From CAJGDV01 sp036667875 (GTDB lineage Bacteria > Bacillota_I > Bacilli_A > RF39 > UBA660): 64,000 nucleotides of DNA. Below, piece after piece: positions 16,217-25,999 of this stretch (position 1 is its first letter; each line of letters begins with the position of its first letter). The position numbers were made by a program, and so were the translations under genes. Location of the stretch: positions 3,577-67,576 of the forward strand of contig JAVWTD010000004.1 of the NCBI GenBank assembly GCA_036667875.1. Direction: 5' to 3'. Under the pieces are notes generated by a model. It was not told the origin of the DNA, searched no databases, and worked only from the letters and a program-made list of their open reading frames with translations.

Positions 16217-17299
16217 TTAAAAACCTCTTTTTCTTAAACTTGAGAAGAAATCATTGTCATCATTGTCTGTTTCTTCAGGTTCTTCTTGTAAAGTTTCTAT
16301 AATATCTTGAGTTGGGAATGCACGTCTTGGCTTTTCAGCTTGTGCTTGTTTTGTGTCTTCGAATCCTGTTGCAATTACTGTAACGATTATTTCATCGTTT
16401 AAGTTTTCATTAATTACAGCTCCAAATATTGTATTAATATCAGTGTTAGCAGATGTACGAATTACTTCTGCTGCTTCTTCTACTTCAAATAAAGTAAGGT
16501 TTGATCCACCTGTAACGTTTATAATTGCATCAGTTGCACCACTGATACTTGTTTCTAACAATGGGCTTGATACTGCTTGGCGGGCTGCTTCTGTAGCACG
16601 TCCTTCTCCAACTCCAATACCAATTCCAATAAGTGCGTTTCCTCTTTTTTCCATAACTGTCTTAACATCGGCGAAGTCTAGGTTTATTAACCCAGCAACA
16701 GCGATTAAATCGGAAATAGACTGTACACCTCTTCTTAGTACATTATCTACTTCTTTAAATGATTCTAATAAAGGTGTTGTTTTATCAATAATGTCTCTTA
16801 ATCTATCATTTGGTATAACAATCAATGTATCTACATGTTTTTTTAATTCAGATAAACCAAGATTGGCATGTTCCATTCTTTTTCTTCCTTCGAATGAGAA
16901 TGGTTTAGTAACTATACCAACTGTTAGTGCACCCATTTGTTGTGCAATATCTGCTATAACAGGGGCTGCACCAGTTCCAGTACCTCCACCCATTCCACAG
17001 GTAACAAATACCATATCTGCTCCTTCTAAAGCTTTTTCTATTTCTGCTTTAGATTCTAGGGCAGCTTCTTTACCTATAGTTGGATTAGCTCCAGCTCCTA
17101 GTCCATTAGTAAGTTTCTCACCAATTTGTATTTTAATGGCAGCTTTTGAATTATTTAAAACTTGTAGATCTGTATTTGCTACTATGAATTCTACACCTTG
17201 TACTCCAGATTCTATCATACGATTTACAGCGTTATTACCGCCTCCACCTACACCTATAACCTTTATTTTTGCTAATTGATCCATTTCTAAACCAAACAT
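16217..17299 (-). CDS. ftsZ: Cell division GTPase FtsZ
   Basis: Bacterial tubulin homologue that polymerises into the Z ring at midcell and, in sporulation, near the pole. 360 aa. GTP-binding domain: GVGGGGNNAVNRM near residue 17, the tubulin signature GGGTGTG at 104-110, and FADVKTVM in the T7 region. A short acidic linker leads to a C-terminal tail NDFFSSLRKRGF, a variant of the FtsA/SepF-binding peptide. GAGGAGG lies 7 nt before the ATG. It follows ftsA closely, as in most bacteria. Confidence 0.98.
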   Translation of the reverse strand: MFGLEMDQLAKIKVIGVGGGGNNAVNRMIESGVQGVEFIVANTDLQVLNNSKAAIKIQIGEKLTNGLGAGANPTIGKEAALESKAEIEKALEGADMVFVTCGMGGGTGTGAAPVIADIAQQMGALTVGIVTKPFSFEGRKRMEHANLGLSELKKHVDTLIVIPNDRLRDIIDKTTPLLESFKEVDNVLRRGVQSISDLIAVAGLINLDFADVKTVMEKRGNALIGIGIGVGEGRATEAARQAVSSPLLETSISGATDAIINVTGGSNLTLFEVEEAAEVIRTSANTDINTIFGAVINENLNDEIIVTVIATGFEDTKQAQAEKPRRAFPTQDIIETLQEEPEETDNDDNDFFSSLRKRGF

Positions 17300-17321
17300 A
17301 AATTATCCTCCTCTTGTGCTT

Positions 17322-18563
17322 CTATTCCCCAAAAAAGTAACTAACAACTTTGTTTAACATTGAGTCACTAGAAATATTAGCTGTGTTTTTTCTTACTGAT
17401 GATAAGTCTTCTAAATCACTTGTACTTAACATCGAGCATTCTGTGCCTTTAAGTTTTAATTTATTAATAAAATATATTATATTTCCTACTGCTGCTGTAT
17501 TTTGGTTATTTCTTAATCCAACAATTTTAGTTTTACCAACTTTGGCTTTTTTTCCAAGTTTTTCTTCGATTAAAGTGTCAAAGTGGAAAGCATTAGTAGC
17601 TCCTCCTGTGAATATTAAATAGTCTAGTTGTTTTCCGGAAAGACTTGATATTTCTTTTACTGCTAACTCTATTAATTGTAAATATCTATTACTTACTAAA
17701 GTTGAAACTTCAAGTTGAGATATTTTAATTTTTTTAGAATCTTTAGTAGTAACTTCATAGAACTCACTATTACTAGCAAATTTCTTATCTGCTACTGCAA
17801 ATCTTTCTTTAATTTTTCTAGCATTATTTAATGTAATATCATAAGTTTTGGCTATATCTGTTTCAATAACGCCACTACCGACTCCAATTATACTATTTTT
17901 TACTATTGTTCCTTTATTATATAAAGATACATTCATTGTTTCTGCACCTATATTAATAATAGAACCTGCTTCTTTATCCATTTCTTTTGTTTTTAAAGCA
18001 TTAATAGTTCCTATACTATTTATCATGAAGTCAATTACTTCTACCCCTAATGATTCAATGATTGAAACCACTGAAATAATGTTTTTCTTAGGAGCAGTAA
18101 CCATTATAGCACGAGTGCTAAGAACTTTAGCCTTATGACCAAGTGGGTTTTGTATTCCTTCTGCATCATCCAATTTAAAATCAATCGGGATAATAGTAAC
18201 CATTTCTTTTTCAGGAGTAAGTTTAGTTTTAGCGGATTGTTGTAAAACTTTTACAATATCATCGCTTTTAACAATTTCATTAACAATTCTTACTTCACCT
18301 TTTACAAATGTAAAATCAGCGAAATTAGCAGGAATAGATGCTATAATTTGTTTTATTTTTATCCCTAGCATCTTTTGTATTTCATCCATTGCTTCCTTAA
18401 CAGAAGCTTGTGCTTTTTCCGCATCAACAATTAGTCCCTTTTTTATTCCCTTAGATTTTACAGAAGATGTTGCTAATAAATTTAGCTTGTTATTTTGAAG
18501 TGTGCAAACAACAACTTTTATGCTGTCAGAGCCAACATCGATGCTTGCAAATACATTTTTCAT
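17322..18563 (-). CDS. ftsA: Cell division protein FtsA
   Basis: Actin-fold ATPase that tethers FtsZ filaments to the membrane. 413 aa. ASIDVGSDSIKVVV at the N-terminus is the phosphate-1 motif, IINIGAETMNVSLY phosphate-2 and LIFTGGATNAF the adenosine motif; the SHS2 (1C) domain lies between. The last residues MLNKVVSYFFGE form the amphipathic membrane-targeting helix. I start at the ATG at 18563, which has AGGAG 9 nt upstream; the ATG at 18572 abuts the Shine-Dalgarno. Operon with ftsZ. Confidence 0.96.
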   Translation of the reverse strand: MKNVFASIDVGSDSIKVVVCTLQNNKLNLLATSSVKSKGIKKGLIVDAEKAQASVKEAMDEIQKMLGIKIKQIIASIPANFADFTFVKGEVRIVNEIVKSDDIVKVLQQSAKTKLTPEKEMVTIIPIDFKLDDAEGIQNPLGHKAKVLSTRAIMVTAPKKNIISVVSIIESLGVEVIDFMINSIGTINALKTKEMDKEAGSIINIGAETMNVSLYNKGTIVKNSIIGVGSGVIETDIAKTYDITLNNARKIKERFAVADKKFASNSEFYEVTTKDSKKIKISQLEVSTLVSNRYLQLIELAVKEISSLSGKQLDYLIFTGGATNAFHFDTLIEEKLGKKAKVGKTKIVGLRNNQNTAAVGNIIYFINKLKLKGTECSMLSTSDLEDLSSVRKNTANISSDSMLNKVVSYFFGE

Positions 18564-18631
18564 GTTTCTCATCTCCTATAATCTACAACTCAATTATACT
18601 ATATTATTTAAGAAAAGTAAAAGAAAAAAAG

Positions 18632-18652
18632 AAAAAAAGACTTTTTTGTCTT
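18632..18652 (-). terminator. Intrinsic terminator of murG-murB-divIB
   Basis: Minus strand AAGAC-AAAAAA-GTCTT then TTTTTT, overlapping the divIB stop codon; isolates ftsA-ftsZ from the mur genes. Confidence 0.75.
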
Positions 18653-19337
18653 AATTTTCCATGATTTTAAAGTATTCTCCTGAGTTTAGGTATAATATTC
18701 CTTTTTTATTATTAAATTCTTTAACATAATTGTTATAATTATTTATTTCTTTGAATTTACTTAATGTAACATAAACATAATTTCCGTCAATCATCGTTAA
18801 AAGAAAGCGTTCAGTATCAACTGCATCGGGGTCATATTTAATTTCGGATATTTTATTTAATATGTTTCTATTAATTAAACTTAATTTTTTTATTAGTAAA
18901 TCGTGCTTTTTTTTATCAATTGCATTTACAAGAATTGGGGCATTTAAGTTTTCTTTTACTACAGTTCCATTTTTTAAAATTGTTACATTTTTTAAACTAT
19001 CATAAAGTATAGGTATATTTTCTTTTACTTCTATATAGACAGTAGTAAGAAATTTCTTTCTAACTTTAGCTTTCATAATGAATTTATTTTTTTCTAGTCG
19101 TTTTTCTATTAGGAAACTAAAATTAGTAATAGAGACTGGATAATCTTCTATACCGGCAGTTCTAATTATTTCATAATCTTCTAAATAATTGTTGCCTTTA
19201 ACATAAATACTATTAATGGGTTTTGTTATTATAGAAAAGAGTAAAAAACATACTAAATAAATACTTAATAATACTAAGAATATATTAACTACTTTTAAAC
19301 GTACTTTCTTTTTTTTCTTTTTTCCCAATTTATTCAC
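18651..19337 (-). CDS. divIB: Cell division protein DivIB/FtsQ
   Basis: Bitopic divisome protein that, with FtsL and DivIC, regulates septal peptidoglycan synthesis. 228 aa: a lysine-rich cytoplasmic tail (GKKKKKKVRLK), one membrane helix (about 16-37), a POTRA domain beginning SIYVKGNNYLEDYEIIRTAG, and a beta domain with DPDAVDTERFLLTMIDGNYVYV. The GTG at 19337 follows the murB stop directly and has no Shine-Dalgarno of its own; a TTG at 19328 has AGGTG 6 nt upstream and may be the true start. Confidence 0.88.
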   Translation of the reverse strand: MNKLGKKKKKKVRLKVVNIFLVLLSIYLVCFLLFSIITKPINSIYVKGNNYLEDYEIIRTAGIEDYPVSITNFSFLIEKRLEKNKFIMKAKVRKKFLTTVYIEVKENIPILYDSLKNVTILKNGTVVKENLNAPILVNAIDKKKHDLLIKKLSLINRNILNKISEIKYDPDAVDTERFLLTMIDGNYVYVTLSKFKEINNYNNYVKEFNNKKGILYLNSGEYFKIMEN

Positions 19338-20231
19338 CTATTCTATAAATTCTTGTTCAATTTTTAAATCTATATCAAATTTTTCTTTTACTTTTTCTTT
19401 TATTTCGTTTATTAGGTTTTTAATGTCTTCTCCAGTTGCATTACCGACATTTATAATAAAGTTAGCATGTTTTTGTGAAACCATTGCACCCCCTATCATG
19501 TGACCTTTATATCCTATTTCTTCTATAAGTCTTCCTGCGAAGTCTCCTTCTGGGTTTCTGAATACTGATCCTGCTGAAGGATATTCAAGTGGTTGTGATT
19601 CAAGGCGTCTTATTTTTCTGTTTCTTATTACATCTAGGATTGCTTCCTTTTTGCCTTTATAAAGTCCTAGGGTTGCTTCAAGACAAATATAATTTGGATT
19701 AGTAGCTAGAAAAGAAGTTCTATAATGGAAATTTAGTTGGTTATTATTAAGTTCAATGATTTCTAATTCTGGTGTTAAAACTTTGATGCTTTTAACAATG
19801 TAACCCATATCACTTTTATAGGCTCCAGCATTCATAAAAACGGCTCCTCCTACTGTTCCAGGAATTCCACTAGCAAACTCTAAACCTGCTAAATCATATC
19901 TAGCAACTAAAAGGGAAAGTTTAATTAAAGAATAACCTGCTCCAACTGTAACAATAGTCCCATTAATATTTACATCATTAAGATTATCTAATTTTATAAG
20001 GACTCCATCATATATTTTTTTTGTAAATATTAAATTAGAACCAAACCCTAGAATTTTATGTTTGATATTATTTTCTCTTAAATATATAAGTAGTTTTTTT
20101 AATGAGGATATATTTTTAGGAATTGCTAAAAATCTTGCAACTCCCGCTAATTTGTATGTAGTATATTTTGTAAGATCAATATTTTCTAATATTTCACCTA
20201 TATTTAAATTTTTTAAATCTTTATAATTCAT
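19338..20231 (-). CDS. murB: UDP-N-acetylenolpyruvoylglucosamine reductase MurB
   Basis: FAD/NADPH enzyme reducing UDP-GlcNAc-enolpyruvate to UDP-MurNAc in the cytosol. 297 aa, the type II (short) length. FAD-binding segments ILGFGSNLIF and GIPGTVGGAVFMNAGAY, the substrate motif FHYRTSFL, the SAGSVFRNPEGDFAGRLIE loop with the proton-donating Ser, and QKHANFIIN near the C-terminus are present. AGGA precedes the ATG and the gene starts 2 bp after murG. The murG-murB-divIB order is the Bacillus division-cluster order. Confidence 0.97.
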   Translation of the reverse strand: MNYKDLKNLNIGEILENIDLTKYTTYKLAGVARFLAIPKNISSLKKLLIYLRENNIKHKILGFGSNLIFTKKIYDGVLIKLDNLNDVNINGTIVTVGAGYSLIKLSLLVARYDLAGLEFASGIPGTVGGAVFMNAGAYKSDMGYIVKSIKVLTPELEIIELNNNQLNFHYRTSFLATNPNYICLEATLGLYKGKKEAILDVIRNRKIRRLESQPLEYPSAGSVFRNPEGDFAGRLIEEIGYKGHMIGGAMVSQKHANFIINVGNATGEDIKNLINEIKEKVKEKFDIDLKIEQEFIE

Positions 20232-20233
20232 AA

Positions 20234-21316
20234 TTATTTCCTATCTATTAGTTTTTTGATATTGTCGTATATTAATGAGGCTGAGTTGTTACAACTTCTT
20301 TGTTTTAAGTTCTTTTTTAATTCTTTAATTTTATTTTCATCATTAATTACTTTATCAATTGTTTCTATTAATATTTCACTAGTAAGGTTTTTTTCTTCTA
20401 TTATTATTCCAGCATTATTTTTTTCTAAATCTAAGGCATTTTTATATTGATGGTTATTTGTTACATAAGGACTTGGAATAAATATAGCAGGTATCTCTAA
20501 GGCTTCTATTTCTGCTATTGTACTTGCTCCTGCTCTGCATACAATTAAGTCTGTTTTCTTCATTATACGAGGTAAGTCATTTATGTATGGAAAGACAAAA
20601 ACATTTTTTGAAAATCTTATTTTTTTAATTTCATCGTACATATCTTTACCTGTGATAAAAACTATTTCATACTTTTTATTGTTTACTTTTTTTAGAGTAT
20701 CTATTAAAAATTCATTAATTTTTGATGAACCAAGTGAACCCATTACAAATAAAACAAGTTTCTTAGTTTCACTAAGCCCAAATTCACTTTTCTTTGCAGG
20801 AGTAATTTGAAAAGCATTTTCACTGACTGGATTTCCTGTAAAAACAACTTTCTCTTTTGGAAAATATTCCATCGATGATTTAAAGGATACTCCAATTAAA
20901 TCAGCATATTTTGTTAAGAATTTATTACTAACACCACTTATGCTGTTTTGTTCATGAATAAATGTTTTTATTCCTAATTTATTAGCAGCTTTAATTACTG
21001 GTGCAGTTACATACCCTCCAATACCTAATACAATATCAGGATTAAATTCTTTAATTATTTTAAGACATTCTTTATAACTTTTTAAAAGACATTTAATAGT
21101 TTTAAAATTTTTCAATGGTTTTTTACGATTAAATCCATAAATTTCAATACTTTTAAAGGGAATATCTTTAGCGGGTACTATATCTTTTTCCATTCTATTA
21201 TGTGTTCCTATATATAAAAACTCGCTATTAGGTTCCATTTGTTTAATTTTGTTAATGATGGCTAAGGCAGGATAAATATGTCCTCCTGTACCTCCAGCAC
21301 TTACAATAACTCTCAC
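20234..21316 (-). CDS. murG: UDP-GlcNAc:lipid I GlcNAc transferase MurG
   Basis: Inner-leaflet GT28 enzyme that converts lipid I to lipid II. 360 aa from the GTG at 21316 (MRVIVSAGGTGGHIYPALA), chosen because the family begins exactly there and AGGA lies 10 nt upstream; the GTG at 21325 touches the Shine-Dalgarno. Visible: the first G-loop SAGGTGGH, GIGGYVTAPVI, HEQNSISG, and the donor-site stretch CRAGASTIAEIEALEIPAIFIPSP. A promoter lies just upstream (21338-21365). Confidence 0.97.
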   Translation of the reverse strand: MRVIVSAGGTGGHIYPALAIINKIKQMEPNSEFLYIGTHNRMEKDIVPAKDIPFKSIEIYGFNRKKPLKNFKTIKCLLKSYKECLKIIKEFNPDIVLGIGGYVTAPVIKAANKLGIKTFIHEQNSISGVSNKFLTKYADLIGVSFKSSMEYFPKEKVVFTGNPVSENAFQITPAKKSEFGLSETKKLVLFVMGSLGSSKINEFLIDTLKKVNNKKYEIVFITGKDMYDEIKKIRFSKNVFVFPYINDLPRIMKKTDLIVCRAGASTIAEIEALEIPAIFIPSPYVTNNHQYKNALDLEKNNAGIIIEEKNLTSEILIETIDKVINDENKIKELKKNLKQRSCNNSASLIYDNIKKLIDRK

Positions 21317-21337
21317 ATTAATCACATCCTATTACTA

Positions 21338-21365
21338 ATTATACCATAATTATATGCAATGACAA
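21338..21365 (-). promoter_or_regulatory. Promoter of murG-murB-divIB
   Basis: Minus strand TTGTCA (21365-21360), 16-bp spacer, TATAAT (21343-21338); a SigA-type promoter 22 nt before the murG start. Confidence 0.7.
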
Positions 21366-21404
21366 ATTTTTATATTATTAGTTAAAGAAAATTTAGTTAT
21401 AGTT

Positions 21405-21431
21405 AAAAAAGAAGTATTGTATATACTTCTT
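21405..21431 (-). terminator. Intrinsic terminator of the 70-aa gene
   Basis: Minus strand AAGAAGTAT-5 nt-ATACTTCTT followed by TTTT, about 53 nt after the stop of the gene at 21484. Confidence 0.75.
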
Positions 21432-21483
21432 AACTTTACTATTAATAATTAATTCTAATAAATCAAAAGAATTAAGATTTTAA

Positions 21484-21696
21484 TTATTTCATTTTTTTGG
21501 TTTCATATTCTTTTTGATATTCAAGTATACCATCTACTATTTCTAGTTCTTTTTCGTTGAATCCTTCGAAATCGATTAATTCTAAATTGCTTTCTTTATA
21601 GAGGGCAAAAAGGCAATATTTTATAGTTTCAATTTTGTTTGGTCCATTTAGTATTAAATACATAGCAAACCTAAACTCAAATCCTTTTTGTGTCAT
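21484..21696 (-). CDS. Small hypothetical protein
   Basis: 70 aa, soluble, with a helical N-terminal half and an acidic C-terminal helix (FNEKELEIVDGILEYQKEYE). Not recognised. AGGAGG lies about 7 nt before the ATG and a good intrinsic terminator follows, so it is a real single-gene unit between murG and a nucleotidyltransferase gene. Confidence 0.6.
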   Translation of the reverse strand: MTQKGFEFRFAMYLILNGPNKIETIKYCLFALYKESNLELIDFEGFNEKELEIVDGILEYQKEYETKKMK

Positions 21697-21756
21697 CTAA
21701 ATTCCTCCTTTTTTTAGATTGTATTATAGCATTAAAAAAAGCCTTATTAAAGGTTT

Positions 21757-22524
21757 TTAGCAAAATTTATCAATAAAGTTAAATATTTCATCAGAGAACT
21801 CTACAATTTCATCTTTATATAGTTCTAAATTGTCAAAGTCATCTATTAAAGCAATTATATCAATGCCTCTTTTTTTAGTTAAACTAAAGTGAAATTCACG
21901 GCAAAGAGTTGTAAACTTAAGTAATACTTCTTCATATCCAAATGAGAAAATATTATGAAAGTTCAATATACATTTAAGTAAAAGAAGCATCTTTTTAATG
22001 TGCGTTCTTGATGGTTTTACTTTATCACTTTTAAGCTCCATAATCATTTTTTTATAGTCTTGATAGATACTTGGAAAATTATGTATATCGTTTGATCTAA
22101 TTGTTTCATAGGTTACAGGAATATAATAATCTTTTCCATATAATGTAGGATTTAGATTATACTTGTATTTTTCATAAATCATAACTTTTGTTTTGTAACT
22201 TACAATATTTTTTTCTACTTCTTTTAAGGTATAAAAACTAGTTCCAACATGAATTGAATCTTGCTCATTACATTTTTCATTAAATTCAATTATTTTTTCC
22301 ATTTCATATTCATTAATTATAAAGAATAAATCAATATCTGACCATCCTGAATGAATATCTTTTTTGCCAGCTGAACCCCCTAGGGTTATACTTAATATAT
22401 TATCTCCTAAAATGTCAAAAACTTTTTCAATTGTTTTTTCGACACAGTCATAATAATTACTTGGAAGTTCTTCTTTTAAATTATAATGCTTGAGATTTTC
22501 TTTTGCTATATCCATATTCTTCAT
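21757..22524 (-). CDS. Nucleotidyltransferase-domain protein
   Basis: 255 aa. The segment LGGSAGKKDIHSGWSDIDLFF near residue 45 is a pol-beta/MNT nucleotidyltransferase active site (GS...D-x-D). The rest is helical, as in kanamycin-nucleotidyltransferase-like and MNT/HEPN proteins. It overlaps the 3' end of the GT2 gene by 44 bp; the ATG at 22524 is supported by AGGAG 9 nt upstream. It could modify a small molecule, sugar or protein. Substrate unknown. Confidence 0.7.
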   Translation of the reverse strand: MKNMDIAKENLKHYNLKEELPSNYYDCVEKTIEKVFDILGDNILSITLGGSAGKKDIHSGWSDIDLFFIINEYEMEKIIEFNEKCNEQDSIHVGTSFYTLKEVEKNIVSYKTKVMIYEKYKYNLNPTLYGKDYYIPVTYETIRSNDIHNFPSIYQDYKKMIMELKSDKVKPSRTHIKKMLLLLKCILNFHNIFSFGYEEVLLKFTTLCREFHFSLTKKRGIDIIALIDDFDNLELYKDEIVEFSDEIFNFIDKFC

Positions 22525-23350
22525 AGTTGTATTCTCCTAAGTCTTTTGTTGTTATACCAATTAGTGTGTTATTAATTTTAATTTTGATTCTTTTTACAAA
22601 GTAATTGTATAAAATCTCTTTTTTTTCAGGTGAAATATTTTCTATTTCATCTAAGTAGTTTATGTTTGAATAATAAAAGTGCATAAAATCTCTTAATCTT
22701 TTTAGTTCTTGATGTTTGCTTGTGTTTGTTGTTATACTGTTAGGTCTTTTTATATAATTGTACCCTAGATAATCAATAGAAGTAACGCTTTTACTGTTAG
22801 CATATATTTTAGGCATAAGTCCAAAGTCTTCATGATATTTTTTGGGATCAAAGAATAAATTATTATCTATAAATATTTCTCTTTTTATAGCGGACCCCCA
22901 AGGTGTTGCCCAAATGTTACCAGTATTTGCAAATAAGACCATGGCATCAATTCCTGAAACATTATTGAATTCTATTAATGAAAGTCGGTCATTTGGAAAT
23001 TCTTCTATACACCTTACTTTATATTTAATTATATCTGCATCAACTTTTGACAAGTTTTTAATTAGGTCTGGTTCAACAGTATCATCAGCATCTACAATTA
23101 TTATATATTCCCCTTTACTGTTTTCAATAGCAGTGTTTCTAGCACCTCCACAGCCTTTATTTGTTTGTCTAATACACTTTACTATATTATTGTCTAAATA
23201 CTTTTTAACTATGTTATAACTGTTATCTTTTGACCCATCATCTACAATTATAATTTCAAAGTTTTTTTCAGTTTGATTAAGAATTGATTTTATACAATCT
23301 TCTATATATAATTCTGCATTATACATAGCAATAATAAAACTATATTTCAT
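22481..23350 (-). CDS. Family 2 glycosyltransferase (cell-surface polysaccharide type)
   Basis: 289 aa. GT2 (WcaA-like) domain: YSFIIAMYNAELYIEDCIKS, IIVDDGSKDNS, the NKGCGGARNTAI segment, and the metal-binding VDADDT, with a C-terminal helical tail. I start at the ATG at 23350 with AGAGGTG 7 nt upstream; a GTG 9 nt earlier lies within the Shine-Dalgarno. It overlaps the following nucleotidyltransferase gene by 44 bp, so the pair are probably coupled and could act on the same glycan. Confidence 0.88.
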   Translation of the reverse strand: MKYSFIIAMYNAELYIEDCIKSILNQTEKNFEIIIVDDGSKDNSYNIVKKYLDNNIVKCIRQTNKGCGGARNTAIENSKGEYIIIVDADDTVEPDLIKNLSKVDADIIKYKVRCIEEFPNDRLSLIEFNNVSGIDAMVLFANTGNIWATPWGSAIKREIFIDNNLFFDPKKYHEDFGLMPKIYANSKSVTSIDYLGYNYIKRPNSITTNTSKHQELKRLRDFMHFYYSNINYLDEIENISPEKKEILYNYFVKRIKIKINNTLIGITTKDLGEYNYEEYGYSKRKSQAL

Positions 23351-23452
23351 ATAATTCACCTCTTTTTTAGTAGCTATAATTTTCCTGATTTCGTCTTACT
23401 ATGGTATATTAAAAAGTTCTAAATGTCAAACATTTTTACAAAAAAAGAAGAA

Positions 23453-25999
23453 TTAAATATTCTCCTCTCTAATAGCGTTTAATATGTTTTCATGTTTGAT
23501 TTTTTTCGTTGCATAAACTGTTGATAAGAAAACAATTATGAATACACCTACTATTGCTATTATTATGCTTTTCCAAGGAATAAGAATAGATTCCATCTGT
23601 ATTATATTCATCATTGACAAATGCATTAACAGAATGACTCCAAATGAGAAAGGAAGAGCATATAGTATAGCTTTTAATCCAAAGAATAAACTTTCAAACC
23701 ATAAAATCTTATTAAATCCTTTTGGTGTTAAGCCTATACTTCTTAAAACAGCAAATTCTTTTCTTCTTAATGCTATACTTGTATTTATAGTATTAAAGAC
23801 ACTAGTTACTCCAATAAGAGTTACTAAACTAATAAAACCATATACTAATATTTTTATTATTGTCATTATTTTATTAGCGTTTTCTGATTGTTCTTTAATA
23901 TTTATATAATTATACTGTTTAATTTCCCCTTTTTCTATATATTCCTTTATTACTTCATCTACCTTTTTATAATTAGAAGTTTTAAGTAACAATATTTTGG
24001 TGTTTGTTTCCTCTTTAATTATACTTTTATAAATAGAATTAGATAAAATAAATGATGGTGAAAAATTCCCTTCATAAGAAGATGATCCTAGAAAAGGTTT
24101 ACTACTTATGTGGTAATCTTTTATATTTGTAATAGTTTTTCTTAGATTAGTATCTGTATTTTCATCGTATATATCTTTTGATATCTCTAAGTTTATTTTT
24201 TTGTTTTTTCTGTATTTTTCAAGATCATACGATTTTCTTGAATTTTTTTTATAGATAACTCCTTTATACTTATTAAGTAAAACCGGTTTGTTTGTCTTTT
24301 CTCCTATTTTATTTAAATATTCATCAAAATATTTATCATCTAAAATAAATAAAGAAGATGAACTATTTTCTAAATCTCTTATTTTATTATCATCTAAGAA
24401 TTTTTGAAATTTAGGAGTGTGAATTTCTTTAAAGTCCCCTTTTGTGTAAATTCTGTCAACTGAAAGACGAAGTGATTCATCAATTTCTTTCATTGATTCA
24501 ATTTTATTTAACACAGGACTTTCTTTATCATAATTAATAATTAAGTCTATGTCTGCTACATTTGTTAAACTCTCTCCCCCATCAATAGTGTAGGCCAAAT
24601 AACCTGAGAAAGATATAAACATTACAATACTAATAAAAAGTGATACTACTGTAATTCGATATTTCTTTTTATTTCGTTTGATGTTCTTTAAAGCTAATTC
24701 TCCTTCAATTCCAAATAACTTTAGAATAAATTTAGGAGTTCTCACTTTTTTTGCTTTTATTTTTATATCATCATTTAAACGTATAGCTTCAATAGGTGAT
24801 ATTTTACTTGCCCTATGTGCTGGTAAGAAGGCACTTATAAATATTGTAATAATCATAAATAATATTGGTACAAAAATAAATAATGGATAAGTGGAAAGTT
24901 TAAATGATAAATTATTAATTATTCCTTTTATTAAATTATTTAAAATTATCAAAACAGTTCCAATCCCTAAGTAAGCTGCCATTATACCAAGTGGTATTCC
25001 TATTACCGCTACTATTATGGCTTCAAAGAAAACAGTCTTCTTTAGTTGATTTCTTGTTGCCCCAATACTTGAAAATAGTCCAAATTGTTTTTTTCTTTCC
25101 ATAACGGAAATAGCAAATGAATTATAAATAACTACAATACATGCAATTGATACAAGACTTAATAAGATTGCTAACATTCCAGTCATACCATTTACAATAT
25201 TATTATATTTTGTTACACCATAAATTCCTAATAAATTATCATTATAAATAATTCTTTCATAGTATTCTTGACTTTCATATTTAATTTTCAATGATTTAGA
25301 TATCATTTTTCCTACTTCAAAAGTTTTTTTAGGATATCTCAATTGAACAAGGATATCTACTTTATTTTCTAAATTTTTACTAGGAAGAGTGAATGAATAA
25401 TATCCAACATCTGTTCCTTCGGAGATATCTTTTTCTATGATTCCTACTATTTTGTATGATTTACTAAATTTTTCTTTTATGTATTCATTTTCTACAATAG
25501 AATTTTGATTAACGATTTGATTGTCTTTTAGTCTATCACCAACTTTTAAATTCAATGTTTCTCCAATTTCATAAGGTAAATTATATTTACTTAATAGATG
25601 CTCTGGGATTACTATTTCATTTTCAGTTTTTGGAAATCTTCCTTTTTCCAATTTTAAGGAATTAAAGAATTTTTCATTTGCTCCATAAATTTTAAAATAG
25701 GCATCATTTATTTTTTCGTTTATTTTAGCGTATCCATAATATTCTTTTATCTTAATTTCTTTAATATTAGCATTATTTTGAATCATGGATATTTGTTCTT
25801 TTTTTAAATCTTTTATTTCAATATGTTGACTACCAAAGTTGCTGATTGCATCTTCTATCATCATTTCTCTAGTAGAAGATAAAAGTAACCCAATACCAAC
25901 CATTAAAGAGGTCGATAATACAATACCTATGATTGTAACGATTGTTCTTTTTTTGTTCATTTTTAAATGCTTGACAGTTAGTTTATTTAAGATATTCAT
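23453..25999 (-). CDS. ABC transporter permease with two FtsX domains
   Basis: 848 aa MacB/FtsX-family permease. An N-terminal membrane helix, a roughly 230-aa extracytoplasmic domain, three helices around 270-400 (ERKKQFGLFSSIGATRNQL is the cytoplasmic coupling loop), then a second copy with its own extracytoplasmic domain and helices to the C-terminus (RRKEFAVLRSIGLTPKGF coupling loop). It starts in the TAATG overlap with the ATPase gene. Together with the two-component system upstream it resembles antimicrobial-peptide detoxification or lipoprotein-export modules. Substrate not predictable. Confidence 0.9.
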   Translation of the reverse strand: MNILNKLTVKHLKMNKKRTIVTIIGIVLSTSLMVGIGLLLSSTREMMIEDAISNFGSQHIEIKDLKKEQISMIQNNANIKEIKIKEYYGYAKINEKINDAYFKIYGANEKFFNSLKLEKGRFPKTENEIVIPEHLLSKYNLPYEIGETLNLKVGDRLKDNQIVNQNSIVENEYIKEKFSKSYKIVGIIEKDISEGTDVGYYSFTLPSKNLENKVDILVQLRYPKKTFEVGKMISKSLKIKYESQEYYERIIYNDNLLGIYGVTKYNNIVNGMTGMLAILLSLVSIACIVVIYNSFAISVMERKKQFGLFSSIGATRNQLKKTVFFEAIIVAVIGIPLGIMAAYLGIGTVLIILNNLIKGIINNLSFKLSTYPLFIFVPILFMIITIFISAFLPAHRASKISPIEAIRLNDDIKIKAKKVRTPKFILKLFGIEGELALKNIKRNKKKYRITVVSLFISIVMFISFSGYLAYTIDGGESLTNVADIDLIINYDKESPVLNKIESMKEIDESLRLSVDRIYTKGDFKEIHTPKFQKFLDDNKIRDLENSSSSLFILDDKYFDEYLNKIGEKTNKPVLLNKYKGVIYKKNSRKSYDLEKYRKNKKINLEISKDIYDENTDTNLRKTITNIKDYHISSKPFLGSSSYEGNFSPSFILSNSIYKSIIKEETNTKILLLKTSNYKKVDEVIKEYIEKGEIKQYNYINIKEQSENANKIMTIIKILVYGFISLVTLIGVTSVFNTINTSIALRRKEFAVLRSIGLTPKGFNKILWFESLFFGLKAILYALPFSFGVILLMHLSMMNIIQMESILIPWKSIIIAIVGVFIIVFLSTVYATKKIKHENILNAIREENI

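Noticed and set aside
16353..17279. 308-codon open frame antisense to ftsZ
   Set aside because: Shadow of a highly conserved gene; Ser/Pro/Thr-rich composition, no Shine-Dalgarno and no recognisable product.
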